Shown one piece after another: positions 1 to 12,411 of a DNA stretch of 64,000 bases (positions within the stretch are counted from its first letter, which is position 1; the number at the start of each line of letters is the position of its first letter). The notes under the pieces were generated by a model. That model did not search any database. It worked only from the letters and a program-made list of their open reading frames with translations, and was not told the origin of the DNA. The stretch lies in the NCBI GenBank assembly GCA_027943335.1, contig BSBK01007852.1, positions 124,001 through 188,000 of the forward strand. Reading direction: 5' to 3'. The DNA is from Chamaecyparis obtusa. Taxonomy: Eukaryota; Streptophyta; Pinopsida; Cupressales; Cupressaceae. The translations under genes and the position numbers were made by a program.

Positions 1-119
1 AAAAACTCAATAAAAAAATGGGGTCTACGATCAATGATCATTGTTTGGTAACAAAGATTTTATATAATTTGATCCATTTGAAAATATCATTCATTTAGGT
101 TTTGTTAATCTCATTGTCA

Positions 120-1940
120 TTTTTTTGGTCATCTAGAAACACTCGAGCACCTCTTCTAATCTTTTCCACAAGCTAAAGTTTCTTGGATTTATATACATGA
201 TTTCTTTAATTCTTTTTAGGCCTGAGATCTCTTCTTGACACATGATTCTTCTTAGTTATTAGGCATGAATGCTAGCTAAATTCAGACTAAACATGGCATG
301 CTTTCAAAGTGGATGTTTTGTTCAATATATAGAAAGATAGAAACTAAACTCTTTCCTTGTAAGATTATATTGACTCTAATGTTTTTCTTGTATAGTAATA
401 GTGAGTTCTTCTATAAAATTAAGTGCAAGCTAATAAGGTCACCTTATTATTTTTCTATTTTCAAATACTTAATAAGTGTTGCACTAATGTTCATTGCATT
501 ATCACATGTATGTCATCTTTCCCTTCTTACATGGTCTCATCTTATTTCTAAGGATGTAGATGTGGCCTTAGTCATAGTGACATACGAAGCATAGTTCTCA
601 TGGTTTGGATGTCTCTTATAAACATGAATGATATTGATGATCTCAACAAATATGTATGTCATTTTTTACTTCCTATCCATGTGAGAGAGTTGTTTTAAAT
701 TAACCAAACAATGATAAATCCCTTTATTGGGTCTATGTATCTCTCCTACAATGAATGGAACACAACCTAATTAGGTACATGATAAAGGACTCAACATCAT
801 GAGCTATGAGACAATTTCTATAAGACCTCCCAAATGATAGAAGAGACCCTGTAATCATGATCTTCCACCTCCTTTTGGTAACTCTATAACTCTTAGGGAA
901 TAACAATTCAACTATGATAATACGTTAATTTCACTTCATCTAAATTTTTTGAGATATGATTCAATCTTGCTCATTTTTTAATAATATTTATATCTTTTCT
1001 AAATTAATATGATAAACAAGTTTATTCATTAATAATAAAGTTTAATTTTTATTTATTTATTTTTAAATAAACATAAAGGACTCATATGAAAACAAGGTAA
1101 TAACCAACACCTTTATCACTAAGTTCCTAGAACATATTTAAACCCTTTAAAGAAATAATTATCTTTCAACACATAAAGTTCTCTTGCACTATGCAATAAC
1201 ATAATAATAACCCTTTACTTACACTAGTAAAAATTCATTCACACATTTTTCAACAATATAGAGATTTGAAAGAAGTGCACTTTTTTAGTGACTAAAGCTT
1301 CTACTTAACTTGCTTAATCATTTTATCGTGTCAAATAAAGTCAAGTCATTCCTCCAAATCTTTTATAATTCCAAGGGTAACCCTTCTATATCATTTTTTT
1401 AATTTTTTATTTATATTTCTAATCATGGTTTCTATTCAATGCTAAATCTATGATCAAGAAAGAAATAGCAAATTTAGAAGAACATGGTTTTAGAGGTATC
1501 ATTAGAGAAAAAATTGTAGAGTATATATAATGAGAACATAGAGGATTGATTCAATCATAGTTCCCCAACTTTGGCAGATATTATACCATGTAATATCAAA
1601 AATTCCATAACATCAAGAATAAAGTCTCATGTGGTAAGAAAGAAAGATCGAAACACGAAAAATATTGATACATGCTATAAGTTTTTAAAAGAGAGAATTT
1701 TACATTTTCAAAATGTATCAACACAATTTAATCTACAAAAATTATAACAAATTATCATGAACTATTGAAAAACAACACCTTACAAGAATCAATGTTTGGA
1801 TTTCCATATGTATGCCAATAAATCAATAATTTTAACTCCATACCCAAAACTCAAATTTGTGGCAGGAAGATTTTATATTTTTCCTCTTCTGACTTCCTCT
1901 TTCACATTCATAACAATAGGAGACACTTTCTCTTCAGTTT
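120..1940. repeat. Tandem duplication, copy A (about 1.8 kb)
   Basis: This block matches 1941-3765 over nearly its whole length with an offset of about 1.8 kb. Examples are the stretch around 271-310 against 2079-2120, 418-560 against 2226-2370, and 1619-1890 against 3346-3700. Copy A is the more decayed one: the minus-strand frame readable in copy B at 2980-3195 is shifted and AT-filled in copy A (about 1230-1440). The unit boundary is approximate because the exon-like segment at its edge recurs near 1900-1970 and 3720-3800. The block shows no LTR ends and no TSD, so a segmental tandem duplication fits better than transposition. Confidence 0.75.
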
Positions 1941-3765
1941 CATAAACATCTGAAGCACCTCTTCTTATCTTTTCCGCAAGTTCAAGTTGCTTGGATTCAT
2001 ACACATGATTTCTTTAAATTTTTTAGATCTAAGATCTCTTCTTGGCATGCAATTTTTCTTAGTTATTAGGAATGAATTCTAGCTAAATTCACCCAAACAT
2101 GGCATGCTTTCAAAGTGAAAAAAAAATTAAGATATTGGAAGATAGAAACTCAACTCTTTCCTTGTAAGATTATATTAAAGTTCTAATTTTTTCTCGTATA
2201 CTAATTGTACTTTCTTCTTATGTTCTTCTAGAAAATTAAGTGCAAGATAATAAGGTTACCCTATTATTTTTCCATTTTCAAACACTAATTAAGTATTGGG
2301 CTGATGCTTTTTACATTATCGCATGTGTGTCATCTTCCCCTTCTCACATGGGTGCATCTTATTTATAAGGACATAGATGTGGCCATAGTCATAGTGACAT
2401 ACCAAGCATGGTTCTCATGGTTTGCATGTCTTTCCTAAACAAAAATGATGCTAGTGGTCTCAAGAAACATGTATGTCTTTTGTTACTTCCTAGCCATGTG
2501 AGAGGGTTGCTTCAAATTAACTAGACAATGACAAGTCCCTTGATTGGGTTTGTCTATCTCCCTTATTAAAAATGGCACATAACCTAATAAGGTACAAAAT
2601 AAATGAGTTGTCATTATGAACTATGAAACAATACCTAATGAACAAGACCTTCCAAATGATTCAAAGAAACTCTATCATGATCTTCCACCTCCTTCTAACT
2701 CTCTAACTCTTATTGCATAACAATTTGACTATGATAATACTTTAATTTCACTTCATCTAAACTTTTTGAGATGTTGATTTTTAATTAATATTTATATCTT
2801 TTCTACAGTGATATAATAAACATTCATTAAAGATAAAATTTAATTTTTTGTTAACTTTTTAAAAATGAACATAAAGAATTCATATGAAAACAAGGTAATG
2901 ACAAACACCTTTATCACTAGATTCTTAGAACATCTTTAGACCCTTTGAAAGATATAATTATCTTGAAACACTGATAAAGTTATGCAATATAATTATCCTT
3001 CGCTTCCATTAGTAAAAATCCATTCAAACTCTTTTCCCCAATATAGACATTTGAGAGCTCGTCACATTTTGGTTTTAGCGTGTGAAGCTTCTGTTTAATC
3101 TGCTCAATCATATTATCATGCCAAACAAAGCTCTTATAATTCCAAGGGAAAACTTTCCTTATCAGTTCTAACTTCTGGTTTTTATTTCTAAACACGGTTT
3201 CTATTCAATACTAAATATATGATCAGAAAATATACAGTAGATGTAGAACAACACGGTTTCAGAGGTATTGTTAGGGAAAAATTTGCAGACTATATATAAT
3301 GAGAACAGAGAGGATTGATTCAGTCATAGACAGATCTTATACCATGAAAGTTTCATGTGGTAAGAAAAGAAAGATCCAAATATGAAAAATATTGATATGG
3401 GCTACTGTAACAAAGAAAATTTTATGTTTTCAAAATATATCAACACAGTTTACTTTACAAAGATTGTAACAAATCATCATGGACTATACTATAAAATTGT
3501 AGCAAACTATCATGGACTGTTGAAATACCATATTTCTGAATTTCTATTTACTCATTTATCTCTGAGAAAAAAAAAACTATAAGATATGAAAAACAACACC
3601 TTATAAGAATCAATGCCTGGCTTTCCATAAGTATGCCAATGAATCAGCAGTTTTAACTTCATACCCAAAACTCAAATCTGAAGCAGGAAGATTTTATATC
3701 CTTCCATTACTATGACTTCCATTAATGAACCAGCTTGCAAGGCGCTTTCTCTCCAATTTCCTGAA
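1941..3765. repeat. Tandem duplication, copy B (about 1.8 kb)
   Basis: This is the second unit of the direct repeat and the better preserved one. Small insertions and deletions distinguish it from copy A, for example an A-run near 2120 and an insertion at 3480-3575. A third partial start of the unit may lie at 3720-3800, where the exon-like sequence at the unit edge is seen again in its best preserved form. Confidence 0.75.
2980..3195 (-). CDS. Exon-like open frame in duplicated unit, unknown function
   Basis: This is a 71-codon minus-strand frame, polar and rich in Lys and Glu, with ordinary protein-like composition that includes Trp and Cys (motifs such as VFPWNYKSF and HTLKPKCDEL). The paralogous sequence in copy A is frameshifted. 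It could be one exon of a decayed host gene running right to left together with the frames at 3694-3879 and 3968-4219. I do not recognise the family. No promoter or splice sites are certain. Confidence 0.3.
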   Translation of the reverse strand: MFRNKNQKLELIRKVFPWNYKSFVWHDNMIEQIKQKLHTLKPKCDELSNVYIGEKSLNGFLLMEAKDNYIA

Positions 3766-3879
3766 CATCTCAAGCAATTTATCAAAATCAGTGAAGACAA
3801 ATCTCTTGCAGTTATGAAAATGATCACAATGCAATCCAGTCCTTGTCTGTTCCACATGACTGAAATCCTCCATTGAAAT
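3694..3879 (-). CDS. Exon-like segment preceded by a splice-acceptor-like site, unknown function
   Basis: On the minus strand a pyrimidine-rich stretch ending in TTTGGCAG precedes a frame with ATG at 3873-3871 and stop at 3696-3694 (59 residues). It is rich in His, Cys and charged residues, with FTDFDKLLEMFRKLERKRL near its C-terminal half. A decayed relative of that last stretch can be read at the repeat-unit edge near 1900-1970 (EEVLQMFMKLKRKCL). This recurrence supports a real coding segment caught in the duplication. The family is not recognised. Confidence 0.35.
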   Translation of the reverse strand: MSMEDFSHVEQTRTGLHCDHFHNCKRFVFTDFDKLLEMFRKLERKRLASWFINGSHSNGRI

Positions 3880-3967
3880 CTGCCAAACAAATGAATTAAG
3901 AACATGGTATAGACTATAGAGAATGTATTATATATAGATTGCTTCATATAGCATGAATACAGAATGG

Positions 3968-4219
3968 TCAGCAGCTAAAAAGTAGGCGGTCTTTGCGGGA
4001 AGGTTCTAACTTGGTCATGCAACAATTATAGTTTGGAGACCCTAAAATATTTGTTCCATGATTCATCATTATATTCTGTCTCCACCAGAGGGTAAATGCC
4101 CTCTTTTCTCCATTGTTATGCATGACTTCAACTGCAAGGTTTGATAATGGCGATGACCTCGAGGCTAATTCAGTGGACCCTTTTCTCCTCTGCTCCAGAC
4201 ATCGTTCGACACAAAGCAT
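3968..4219 (-). CDS. Short open frame upstream of the exon-like segment, unknown function
   Basis: This is an 83-codon minus-strand frame, Arg/Ser rich, with Trp-Trp and several Cys. It lies about 90 bp upstream (in minus orientation) of the acceptor-like site at 3880. It could be the previous exon of the same decayed gene or a chance frame. Apart from length and position nothing supports function. Confidence 0.2.
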   Translation of the reverse strand: MLCVERCLEQRRKGSTELASRSSPLSNLAVEVMHNNGEKRAFTLWWRQNIMMNHGTNILGSPNYNCCMTKLEPSRKDRLLFSC

Positions 4220-4912
4220 GCCATCACTTTCTGCTTTACCTTTTGAAAAAAAAAATTTGTCCTAAGATTTAGATTTATCCACTCTCTCTTTAAAGAGGAA
4301 AAAAAATCCTTGTAAACAATTGCAATGGTGAAACTAATATATTTATATTGTTGTTTGTTGGAATGATTTAACTCGATACTATGTCTTTTGTGTTTGGTTT
4401 GGCTCATTGCTTGATTTCTATTCATATCTATTATTCATTTTTATCTATTTGTCTTAACATTTGCCTGTGTACATTCATCTCTAATTTCAAGATTATCAAT
4501 TTATTTCTTTGTTATATTCAAGTGTTACTCACGATTGTTCTAATTCAATCATAGAATGTTGAAAAAGGACCTTGAAATTTAAATTCTCATATTCAAAATT
4601 CAACTTTCCTACCCCTTGAACTATTGGCCATTATGAGTCAAATTAGAAAATATTTGTGTGATATGTTGTTAAGTGGTATTTAAAGACATTTAATATGCAA
4701 TTAAATCGTCATCTAGAAAATAAAGGACATTGAGAGGAACCATAAGAACATATTTTTATTTACCCTTTATTTATAATTAGATCCATGTCATTATCAAATA
4801 GGTCATCCATATACTTGCATGCATTGACTTCAATATATATTTATCAATATTAATTTGACCTATTGGCTCTATAAGTTGTGAAACCTTAATTCCTTAAACA
4901 CGTTATATTAAG
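4220..4912. other. AT-rich intergenic sequence, no gene seen
   Basis: The stretch has no convincing reading frame, LTR terminus or tandem repeat. It ends at the TGTTAG start of the LTR-like block at 4913. Confidence 0.6.
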
Positions 4913-5890
4913 TGTTAGGGATGCCAACTTATGATAGATAGTTTGTGGCTTATGAGTAGGTAGCTACAATAATGGCTAATAAATAAGAATGGGTAACTCC
5001 TATTCTAAGCTCTATTATATATGAAGTATTATGACTTGTGAAGTTAGTAGAAGACATTTTGGGATATGTAAGACCTTCAGTTAAGGTCGCATGAGTTTTG
5101 GTGATGAGATCAGTGAGATACAGTGTTGTGAAGGTATGCGAAGACAGAGAATCGGTAAAACAGGGCATATGAATAGTCGCGATGATTGAGGCAAGGTTAG
5201 TTGGTATGGTAACGTGCTAAGTCATATGGAAGTTGTATATTTTTGACACTTTGGTAATATAAGATCATTAACTCTATGTTTGTCATTTGCATAAATAATT
5301 ATTATGTTTTGCAATGTATTTTGAGAGCCGACTCGATGGCAGAATTAGTATAAGTATAGAGTATTTTGTGGAAGCGATAAGTGTGTGATTGTGATGATGA
5401 TGTGATGGATGTGAATCTGAGAGCAGAGAGTAGATGCAAGATCAGTGTTTGACTGGACTATAACTGGAACTATCTAATCATAGCAAGTGCTTGTATTGTT
5501 CACTTTTGAAAAACACTTTGTGACAGTATTTTGATTATAAGAGTTGTAAGCTCACCACCTTTAACAGGGTTTTTGTATACCCCTAACATGGTTTTGTATT
5601 CCTCTAACAAGGAAATGTACTATGTAATACTCAGTTCCTAACAAGGCTAGATCTCATAACAGGTATACTATATTTTAGTGCATAGTTGTGGGTACCATCC
5701 CCACTAAGGTTTTCCCTTGGCCAGGGTTTCCTCAAAAACAAATCATGGTGTTATGAGCTATGTGTTGTGCATTTATGTTCTTTTCATTTCAGCATTATTA
5801 TGGTTTATTTACAATTGGTTGAAGTTTAAATTAAAGTGTTGTAATACTGATTCACCCCCCCCCCACCCTCAGTATTACCTAATCCTAACA
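4913..5890 (+). mobile_element. Isolated Sirevirus-type LTR of the N2 family
   Basis: The sequence starts TGTTAG and ends CCTAACA. From about 5027 to 5890 it aligns with the N2 LTR (47457-48295), including the U5 block with GGTTTTCCCTTGG near 5708 and the terminal TTCACCCC...CTCAGTATTACC tract, here carrying a run of nine or more C. No PBS or internal region follows; the next base begins the interior of the C2 LTR. The flanks TTAAG and GATTG do not match as a TSD, so this is not a clean solo LTR but one side of a rearranged junction. The first 110 bp do not align with the N2 copy, so the left edge is uncertain. Confidence 0.7.
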
Positions 5891-6824
5891 GATTGTACAT
5901 GCAATCAAGGTCACTACCTAGAGCTTTCTACTCAAATATAACATTTAGGCTACAACCCAAAAGAAGACTCATTGTCTTAAAAAATAAGCACTACTCTGAT
6001 CATAGACTGTTGAACTATCAAAATTACATCTACCAAATGTTTGATTATAGTTCCATAAAATCTTGAATGCTATTCAAACAAATCCAAAACCCAAAACTGA
6101 TTGTTCTATTACCCATGTTTTCACAACCAAAACATCAAATCTCTATATATTATATCAGATGCTTTCTTCTCCTATGCTCTAATTCTTTCTGATCATCAAA
6201 ATGATCTCTGGTCTCCTTTTCATACATCAACGAACCCCTATTAGATAATTATATAGGTCTGCATCAAGAGGTTTCATTAAACAAGTTGGATTTCCCTAAA
6301 ATGTTCTTGGAGAACTAAAATGTTTTTATCAATGTCGACTACTTCCTCAATTTGTCATGTTTCCCTCCAACAAAAATCAAATTAGGTAGCTAACTATGTC
6401 AGTTATATAATTGAGTTATCAAAGTTATCACAGATTACCTTTACCAATATTTGCACCAAGATCTAATTGCTTTGTTAGCCTGCAACTGTGTTAACTTAAT
6501 AAAACTGCTTCTCTGGTCTCCAAAACATCATCAAATATTAACATTATTCCTTCCTATTCTGTGTGACTGATCCATACACATTTCTCAAGCTTCCCTTAAA
6601 TGTGCACTCCAAAATATTTCTCCTTCATATCTCACTAGACCCTTCTATGTAGCATGTCAATGTATTATGTTCTTCATCTTGGACATAGTTAAATCTTCAA
6701 TTAACGACCAGTATGAACTCCAAACCTATTGCAAACAAATATTGTATAGGTAGAAATCATATAGTTTCCATCAATGACAACATTCACTCATAATGAGTAT
6801 TCTATGCAATCTCTCTTGCTAACA
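5891..6824 (-). repeat. C2 3' LTR (left), truncated
   Basis: It aligns with the right LTR from about 26095 through 26179 and then 30240-31107. In element orientation it starts TGTTAGCAAG at 6824. The R/U5 part present at 25815-26095 in the other LTR is missing here, cut off at the junction with the foreign LTR at 5890. Confidence 0.8.
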
Positions 6825-6853
6825 GTCTCCCCCTTTGGCATTGACGGCAACAC
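6825..6853 (-). promoter_or_regulatory. C2 polypurine tract (plus-strand primer) with Sirevirus signature
   Basis: Minus-strand sequence next to the 3' LTR reads GCCGTCAATGCC followed by AAAGGGGGAGAC. The combination of a conserved CAATGCC box and an AAAGGGGGAG polypurine tract is a known hallmark of Sirevirus 3' ends, and C1 carries the same arrangement at 11894-11925. Confidence 0.75.
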
Positions 6854-7094
6854 TTAGTGAAAAATGACTAAGTGTCCACACACTCAATAACTGCATAGAC
6901 TATCCAAAACTTCACCCAAAAATTCATCATAACCTAATTTTTCACAAACTCTCTTATAATACCCCTCTGGCATTAATGTCAAAGTTGTAACCATTAGATT
7001 CCATGAGCACACATTAAAGCTCCTCCTTAGACTAAGGTTACCAAAAAGTTATAAACATAGAGAGATATATGTACATTGCAAAACTTTGTGAATA

Positions 7095-10000
7095 TTACAT
7101 TAATTGGAAGATGTCTATACATATGGTCTTCATTAATTGCAAATCTTTGTCCCATCCTTGCTTTAGACTGTCCAAAACTAAGATATGTCTATTGAACAAG
7201 AATGTTGTAGATTCATCTTTGGAAAGATGCACATGATCTGATGAAGCTAAAATAGCTTGTGCTTCTTTGACTGTACTAAAAAGTGTTTGAAGCTTAGGAT
7301 CTATCAAACTTCACAGTTCATTGATACTTGATTTTACTTTCTCCTTCTCCTTTTCCAAAATTTGAATCTTATTAAGTAAAGAGATTACTTCACTCTATTT
7401 ATCAGATGTAGAAGCATTTGCAGAGTCAAATGAGTGAGCTAGCTACTCCATTTGGTGTTTATTATCTTGAATTTTCTTTTCAATTTCTACAACAAACTTT
7501 TTCATTGATAAACATGATTGGTAAATATGTTTACCTTCATTAATTATGACCTGCATCTATTTTATGTGAGTATTCAAGAGTATTTATTCATAGGTCAATA
7601 TTGTCTTCAATTCTTCAAATCTCTTGGTATTGATTTCCTTCATAGCCTTCAATTCTGCAACCTTTTTGAGTGATTCAACTTGTGAATTTACAGTATTGAG
7701 TAAATTTATGACTTGATCTGATGGAGATAATGATTCATCTTTGACATATGTGGGGATTAAAATCCCAAACACTTCTAATGTTTCTTCCATGAGTTTTTTG
7801 TCCTCTATGTGATTCTTAAGAATCTCCTCTCTTTCTTGGAATTGTGCTAATTGATCTAGTTTTATTTTTTGAGCATGGGATAGGAAAGACAAATCTATTG
7901 GTCCTTTTCCCAATTCTTTATCTATCTAGAATGATAATTTGGGCATGCTCTCTTGCATTATTTGAGCAGTGTCTCTTGCTCTTTTCATGCTCAAACTTTC
8001 CTTTTTCTCTTCTTTATTTATTTTTGTCTCTTTGGATGTCTCCGCTAAGGATGTTTACATTTGATTTAGAGGATGTACCTCTACTTATTCATATCTTGCC
8101 TCAATGATCTCAATTGGCACTACTTGAGATGAATGCATGTTCCCTATACATCCTTTCTTAGTTTATGTTCCTGTCACTATGCCCTTTTCTTGAGTGTCCA
8201 CTATTTCATGTTCATGTGTAATACTCTTATTTGTGACTTGATTAGTCTCTATTATTTGTACAACCACCATCTCTAGTGCATCTTCTATACTTTTTCCTAT
8301 ACATTTCTCCATATCCAACAAATCTCATATCCTGACATCATCTTGTATTTCCATGCCTGGTAACTCATCTTTCTTGGGTGCACTACCCTTTTGAGAATCA
8401 TTGCGTGCAACTAAATTTTCTTTATATAGTGATTTTTCCATTATCTTTTTGGTCTCTTGAACTACATCTTCTATTTCACCATCCATTAACCTATTAATTC
8501 TTCTTTTACTCCTAAAATATGGCTCTTCCTTTTTCATTAAGTAGTCCAGTTCTCCAATTGATATTGCTCCACAAAGCTCAATTATTATTTGTTCTCTTAA
8601 TTCTTTGTCATTTTCATTAGTTGCTCTTGTCCTTTCATCTATGATATCATATAGGTACTTTGGAATTTTTTATGCAATGTCTATCAAGGATTTCTTGAAA
8701 CAATACATATACTTTACAAATACTTCTTCAATCACTCTTTTCCCCTCTTCATGTAGCTTATCATAAAAAAATTTCACTGGCTTTAAGTTACCATTAACAG
8801 TAATAATATTTTCCATTCTTTTTAAACACATGCCTAGCTTATTAGATTCAAGCTTGGTTTCTTTAGTTACTTGTTCAGTTGGACCAGGAGGTTTCGACCT
8901 TGTAGACCTGGATACTTCTATCAATATCTACTTCTTGAGTTGTTTGACGTCTTCATCAGAGTTTTTCCTCTTATCATCATCTTCAATAAATATTTCTTCT
9001 TCTTTCTAATATCTCTTTGTCTCATCTTTCTTCTTTTCATCCATTTTCTTTGTGGGCTTCTTTCTCTTCTCTTCTCTTATTAGAGTGAGCTTTTGTGATT
9101 TAGTCATAGTTGCACTTCTTGTTTTCCTACCAATAGACTGAGTTGGTGCAGAACTTGATTCTCCCACTTCAATGGGTGCATCACCTTTTGTAACTTTTTT
9201 ACCATGAAATCCAAGAAATTCTTTAACTATATCCATTTTATTCTTTACCCTTATAATTTTAGGTGCTCTTAGTTCCCTATGCACTTGAAGTCCTTTCTCA
9301 TTTTAGGTTCCAAATCTTGGTTCATTTGGATCTTTGGGCTTACATAGCGGGTCCTTTACATGTATATCAAGAATTTGTTCATCTACTTCATACCCCATTG
9401 GCATTACCCAAGAGTTTATGGGTTCAACTGCTTCCATAAAACATTCATCAATGCTTACCATGAAGCATATATCCTACATATACCTTTAAATAATAGTTTT
9501 TGGAATCCTTTCTCTGTTATGCATTTGTTTCTAAAATTTCTTGAAATATCCCCTAAATGATGTGGTTCTCACTTCTTCAGTCATTTCAATCATGACTTCT
9601 CTAATTTGGAAGGCTATCAAACCTTCTCCAGACCAATCAGTAGGGCCTACTCTCATAAACTCTTGCATGGAGTAGAAGAATATGCATAATATGAGTGTGC
9701 CAAATTTAAATACATTCTTCTTGTTCTTTTTTATGTTTTTCATTTTTTCTATCAGTTGCTTAATCAATAATTCACAAAGATCATAGTCCTTATTCTCCCT
9801 CAACATTTGGTAGGTTGTGTAAATAGTTGTTGTAGAGACTGAATTCTCTCTACTAGAATGATAAATTTTAGACCCAATGACCATTGTGGTAAATTTTACA
9901 TTATCATCCTTAATGTCATTAATAGTCATACCTCTGTTGTCAATTTTTGCACATGTAGTTTCTTGTACTGTATCATTTTTTTATTCTCTTTAGTGTTAGA

Positions 10001-10390
10001 ATTCCTCCTATGGACCATAAAACTGTAACCTTTTCAATTCATTCCTTTTTAATTTTCATGGGCTGATTCAACCACATAAATTCATCATGAATTCAACTCA
10101 AAATATATCTTATCCATTCTTCCTCGAGAACAATGGGAAACAATGTGAATTGCACAAACTTTTTCTCTTCTAGGACACGAAATTATGGTTTTATCATTTC
10201 ATCAGCTCCCATTAGTTTGGTGAGATATAATTCTTTGATTGGATTTGTTCCTAAGTCCTCTATATTGCAATGCACATATGCCCTCACATCTTTGACATGC
10301 AAAACTAAATAGGGTACATCATATAATGTGGCCTTTGGGTCGACCTTCATAGGTTTATATGGATTATTTTTTAATTTAGAGCAAGGTCTT
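7095..10390 (-). pseudogene. C2 ORF2, main part: conserved protein of pol-less elements
   Basis: From 9929 down to 7095 all open segments (9929-9531, 9284-9006, 8924-8670, 8537-8325, 7913-7584, 7307-7095) lie in one frame, separated only by stop codons. The part above about 9990 is in another frame, probably after slippage at an A7 run. N-terminal motifs match N2 ORF2 (56000-58087): LHVKDVRAYVH against LRVEDIRAYIH, IHDEFMWLNQPMKI against IHDQFIWIGEQPVKI, GMTIND against VMTIND, NSVST, and ICFMVSIDECFMEAVEP against ICFIVETDYVCFEAIEP. A basic Ser/Thr-rich stretch with SRSTRSKPP follows. The last 350 or so residues are Lys/Glu/Leu-rich and look coiled-coil. It may correspond to an env-like or accessory ORF placed downstream of pol in some Sireviruses, or resemble the poorly characterised plant transposon-protein families; neither is proven. 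Confidence 0.7.
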
Positions 10391-11893
10391 TGTTAGAATA
10401 ACTGAGAGGGGGGGTGAATCAGTTAGATCAGTTATCCTACAGTCCCAAATACAAAGATATACCTTATCAAATAATTCCAACAAATTATGAAGCTCAGTAA
10501 CATACAATATCAATATGTAGCGATTAGCAGTAAATAACTAACTATGATTACCGACCAAATCAATTATGCAGAATGTAAAGTATGATAGCAAAACAATCAT
10601 CATAAGTAAAACATAACACAATGATTTAACATGGAAACCTTGTTAAGGGAAAAACCACCTGGGACCAGTAACCCAAAATAATTTACTCTTCTGAAGTGAG
10701 CTCAATGAAGAGCCAATCCTGTTAAAGGTTACAAACACACTATTAAGTGTGACCTGGTTAGAGGATTTATCACTAACAATTAACTTTTGACCAGCATTCA
10801 CTATGGGGTCAACAAGATAACAATGTACATTCTTTGAATGACATAGGGCATAATATAAGACTGCTAAATCCACTTTGTTAAGATATTTTTTGAATCAATG
10901 GTTAAACTAATACAGTATGATCTGATTCAAATACAACTCAATTACAGATATTCAGATCTATGCTAAGCCCATACAAATCCTCTGATCAATAATCAAATTC
11001 ACTTCATCAATATTCTTCAACTTACTTTCACTCAGTAAATGGTTCTTTGACGCTCAGTTAACTCTGCAGTTTGGTTCTTTCAATAACCAATCTGATCAGG
11101 CATGCATGAATAGTCTTCACGTGATATCTCTGCAGTCTTCTTCTTCTGACATATTTCAAAAATGAAACTCATATCTCTTATATAGACAAGTAAACCATTT
11201 TCTTATCAAACATTAGATTTTTTCACTTAATCTCCTTCGTCCATTTTTCCTCTTAAACCTTCCTCGGCAGCTATGTCATTAACACATTTCAATCTCATCC
11301 TTTAGATCTTCTCTGAATTTTTTCATTCATGGATCTTATAACAAACTTCATCCTTAATCTCGAATCATAACAATTTCTAGCTCATCAAATTCAGTCGGTT
11401 GTTCTTTGCATTTAGCATTTTCATCAATTCTCGGTTAATATAGAAATGCATCGGTGATAACTAGTTAAACTAGCTCGGTTAATAATGTTAGTCGGTATAC
11501 ACTGCACTGGCTCGGTGTATACAAAAATATTCAATTACCGACCACATTGACATGTTTAATTTTAGATCTCTTCTTCATAATAGATTAATGTAACATGCTC
11601 AAGTCAACAATATAAAGCCATAGACTCATCAATAAGTTACCCAATGTTTACCAAGTATCATTTTCTGTCATATCCATCTTTTTCTTCTATAGATATCTCA
11701 GTTCTTCATCTTTTCTTCCTTCAACAGATGTTTAGATGTTTATAACTAACATGATAAGTATTTTCAAGACTAGTTGACATCAATGACAACATATTGACTT
11801 ATTTAATCATCTTACATATCATTTCAGTACTCGGTGATCTCTAATCATTGTTTCTTCAGTTCATTCATATATTCAATCAGTTGTAGTTCATCA
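10391..11893 (-). repeat. C1 3' LTR
   Basis: This 1503-bp LTR is paired with 16670-18179 (1510 bp). The two are closely similar with scattered substitutions, many of them C/T or G/A. Minus-strand features are a TATATAA-type box near 11175-11185, a GGTTTTTCCC...GGTTTCCA U5 block near 10630-10660 and the terminal CACCCCC...CTCAGTTATTC tract. Short frames inside it are LTR sequence, not genes. Confidence 0.92.
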
Positions 11894-12411
11894 ATCTCTC
11901 CCTTTGGCATTGATGGCAACACAAGCAATATGAAAATATGCCATACACATACCAAACATGTATTCTACAACTATGCAAGTAAATGTTGTAGCTCGATAAG
12001 CTCAAATTTAATATGTTTAATCACTACAAAACATAACAGCATTACAAGTGCAAACTCTCCCTACGGATTTGATCTTTTCAGCTCTCAGATTCCCTTCTTC
12101 ATTCTCAACAACAAATATTCAAGTTTCTCCCTTTCTGTGTGTTCTCAGTAACTGATTTTCCATATTCATTTTCTCTCCCTTTGATAACAATGCCAAATAA
12201 AATATGAACAAACAAACAAACAACTCTGCAACAGCCAAGTCTTTCTCTGTTGTTCGGTTCATATCATGTACCTTCAGTATACAGATAAACAAATTTATGT
12301 TCCATCTTCTACAATCTTTTACAACCTTACACAAAATCCAAAGTGTGAGCTATGTGCATCAACATGAATGATCTTCTGATAAGTGTAGGTTGATGAAACC
12401 TCTAGATCACA
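11894..12411 (-). promoter_or_regulatory. C1 3' untranslated region with multiple polypurine tracts
   Basis: Between the RNase H stop and the 3' LTR the minus strand carries at least three to four purine-tract motifs. The LTR-adjacent one at 11894-11925 reads CAATGCCAAAGGGAGAGA. Others lie at about 12171-12194 (TTATCAAAGGGAGAGAA), 12121-12136 (AGAAAGGGAGAAAC) and 12054-12064 (TAGGGAGAG). Repeated tracts of this kind are described for Sireviruses. Only the LTR-adjacent one should prime plus-strand synthesis. No ORF of note is present. Confidence 0.65.

Noticed and set aside
298..594. 98-codon plus-strand open frame in copy A of the tandem duplication
   Set aside because: The aligned sequence in copy B does not keep the frame and the composition is that of AT-rich noncoding DNA.
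5856..5868. Run of C as a possible telomeric or regulatory tract
   Set aside because: It is an expanded form of the CACCCCC tract found at the end of every Sirevirus-type LTR here.
10643..10873. 76-codon minus-strand frame, repeated at 16980-17162
   Set aside because: It lies wholly inside the C1 LTRs, in the R/U5 part; its presence in both is explained by LTR duplication.
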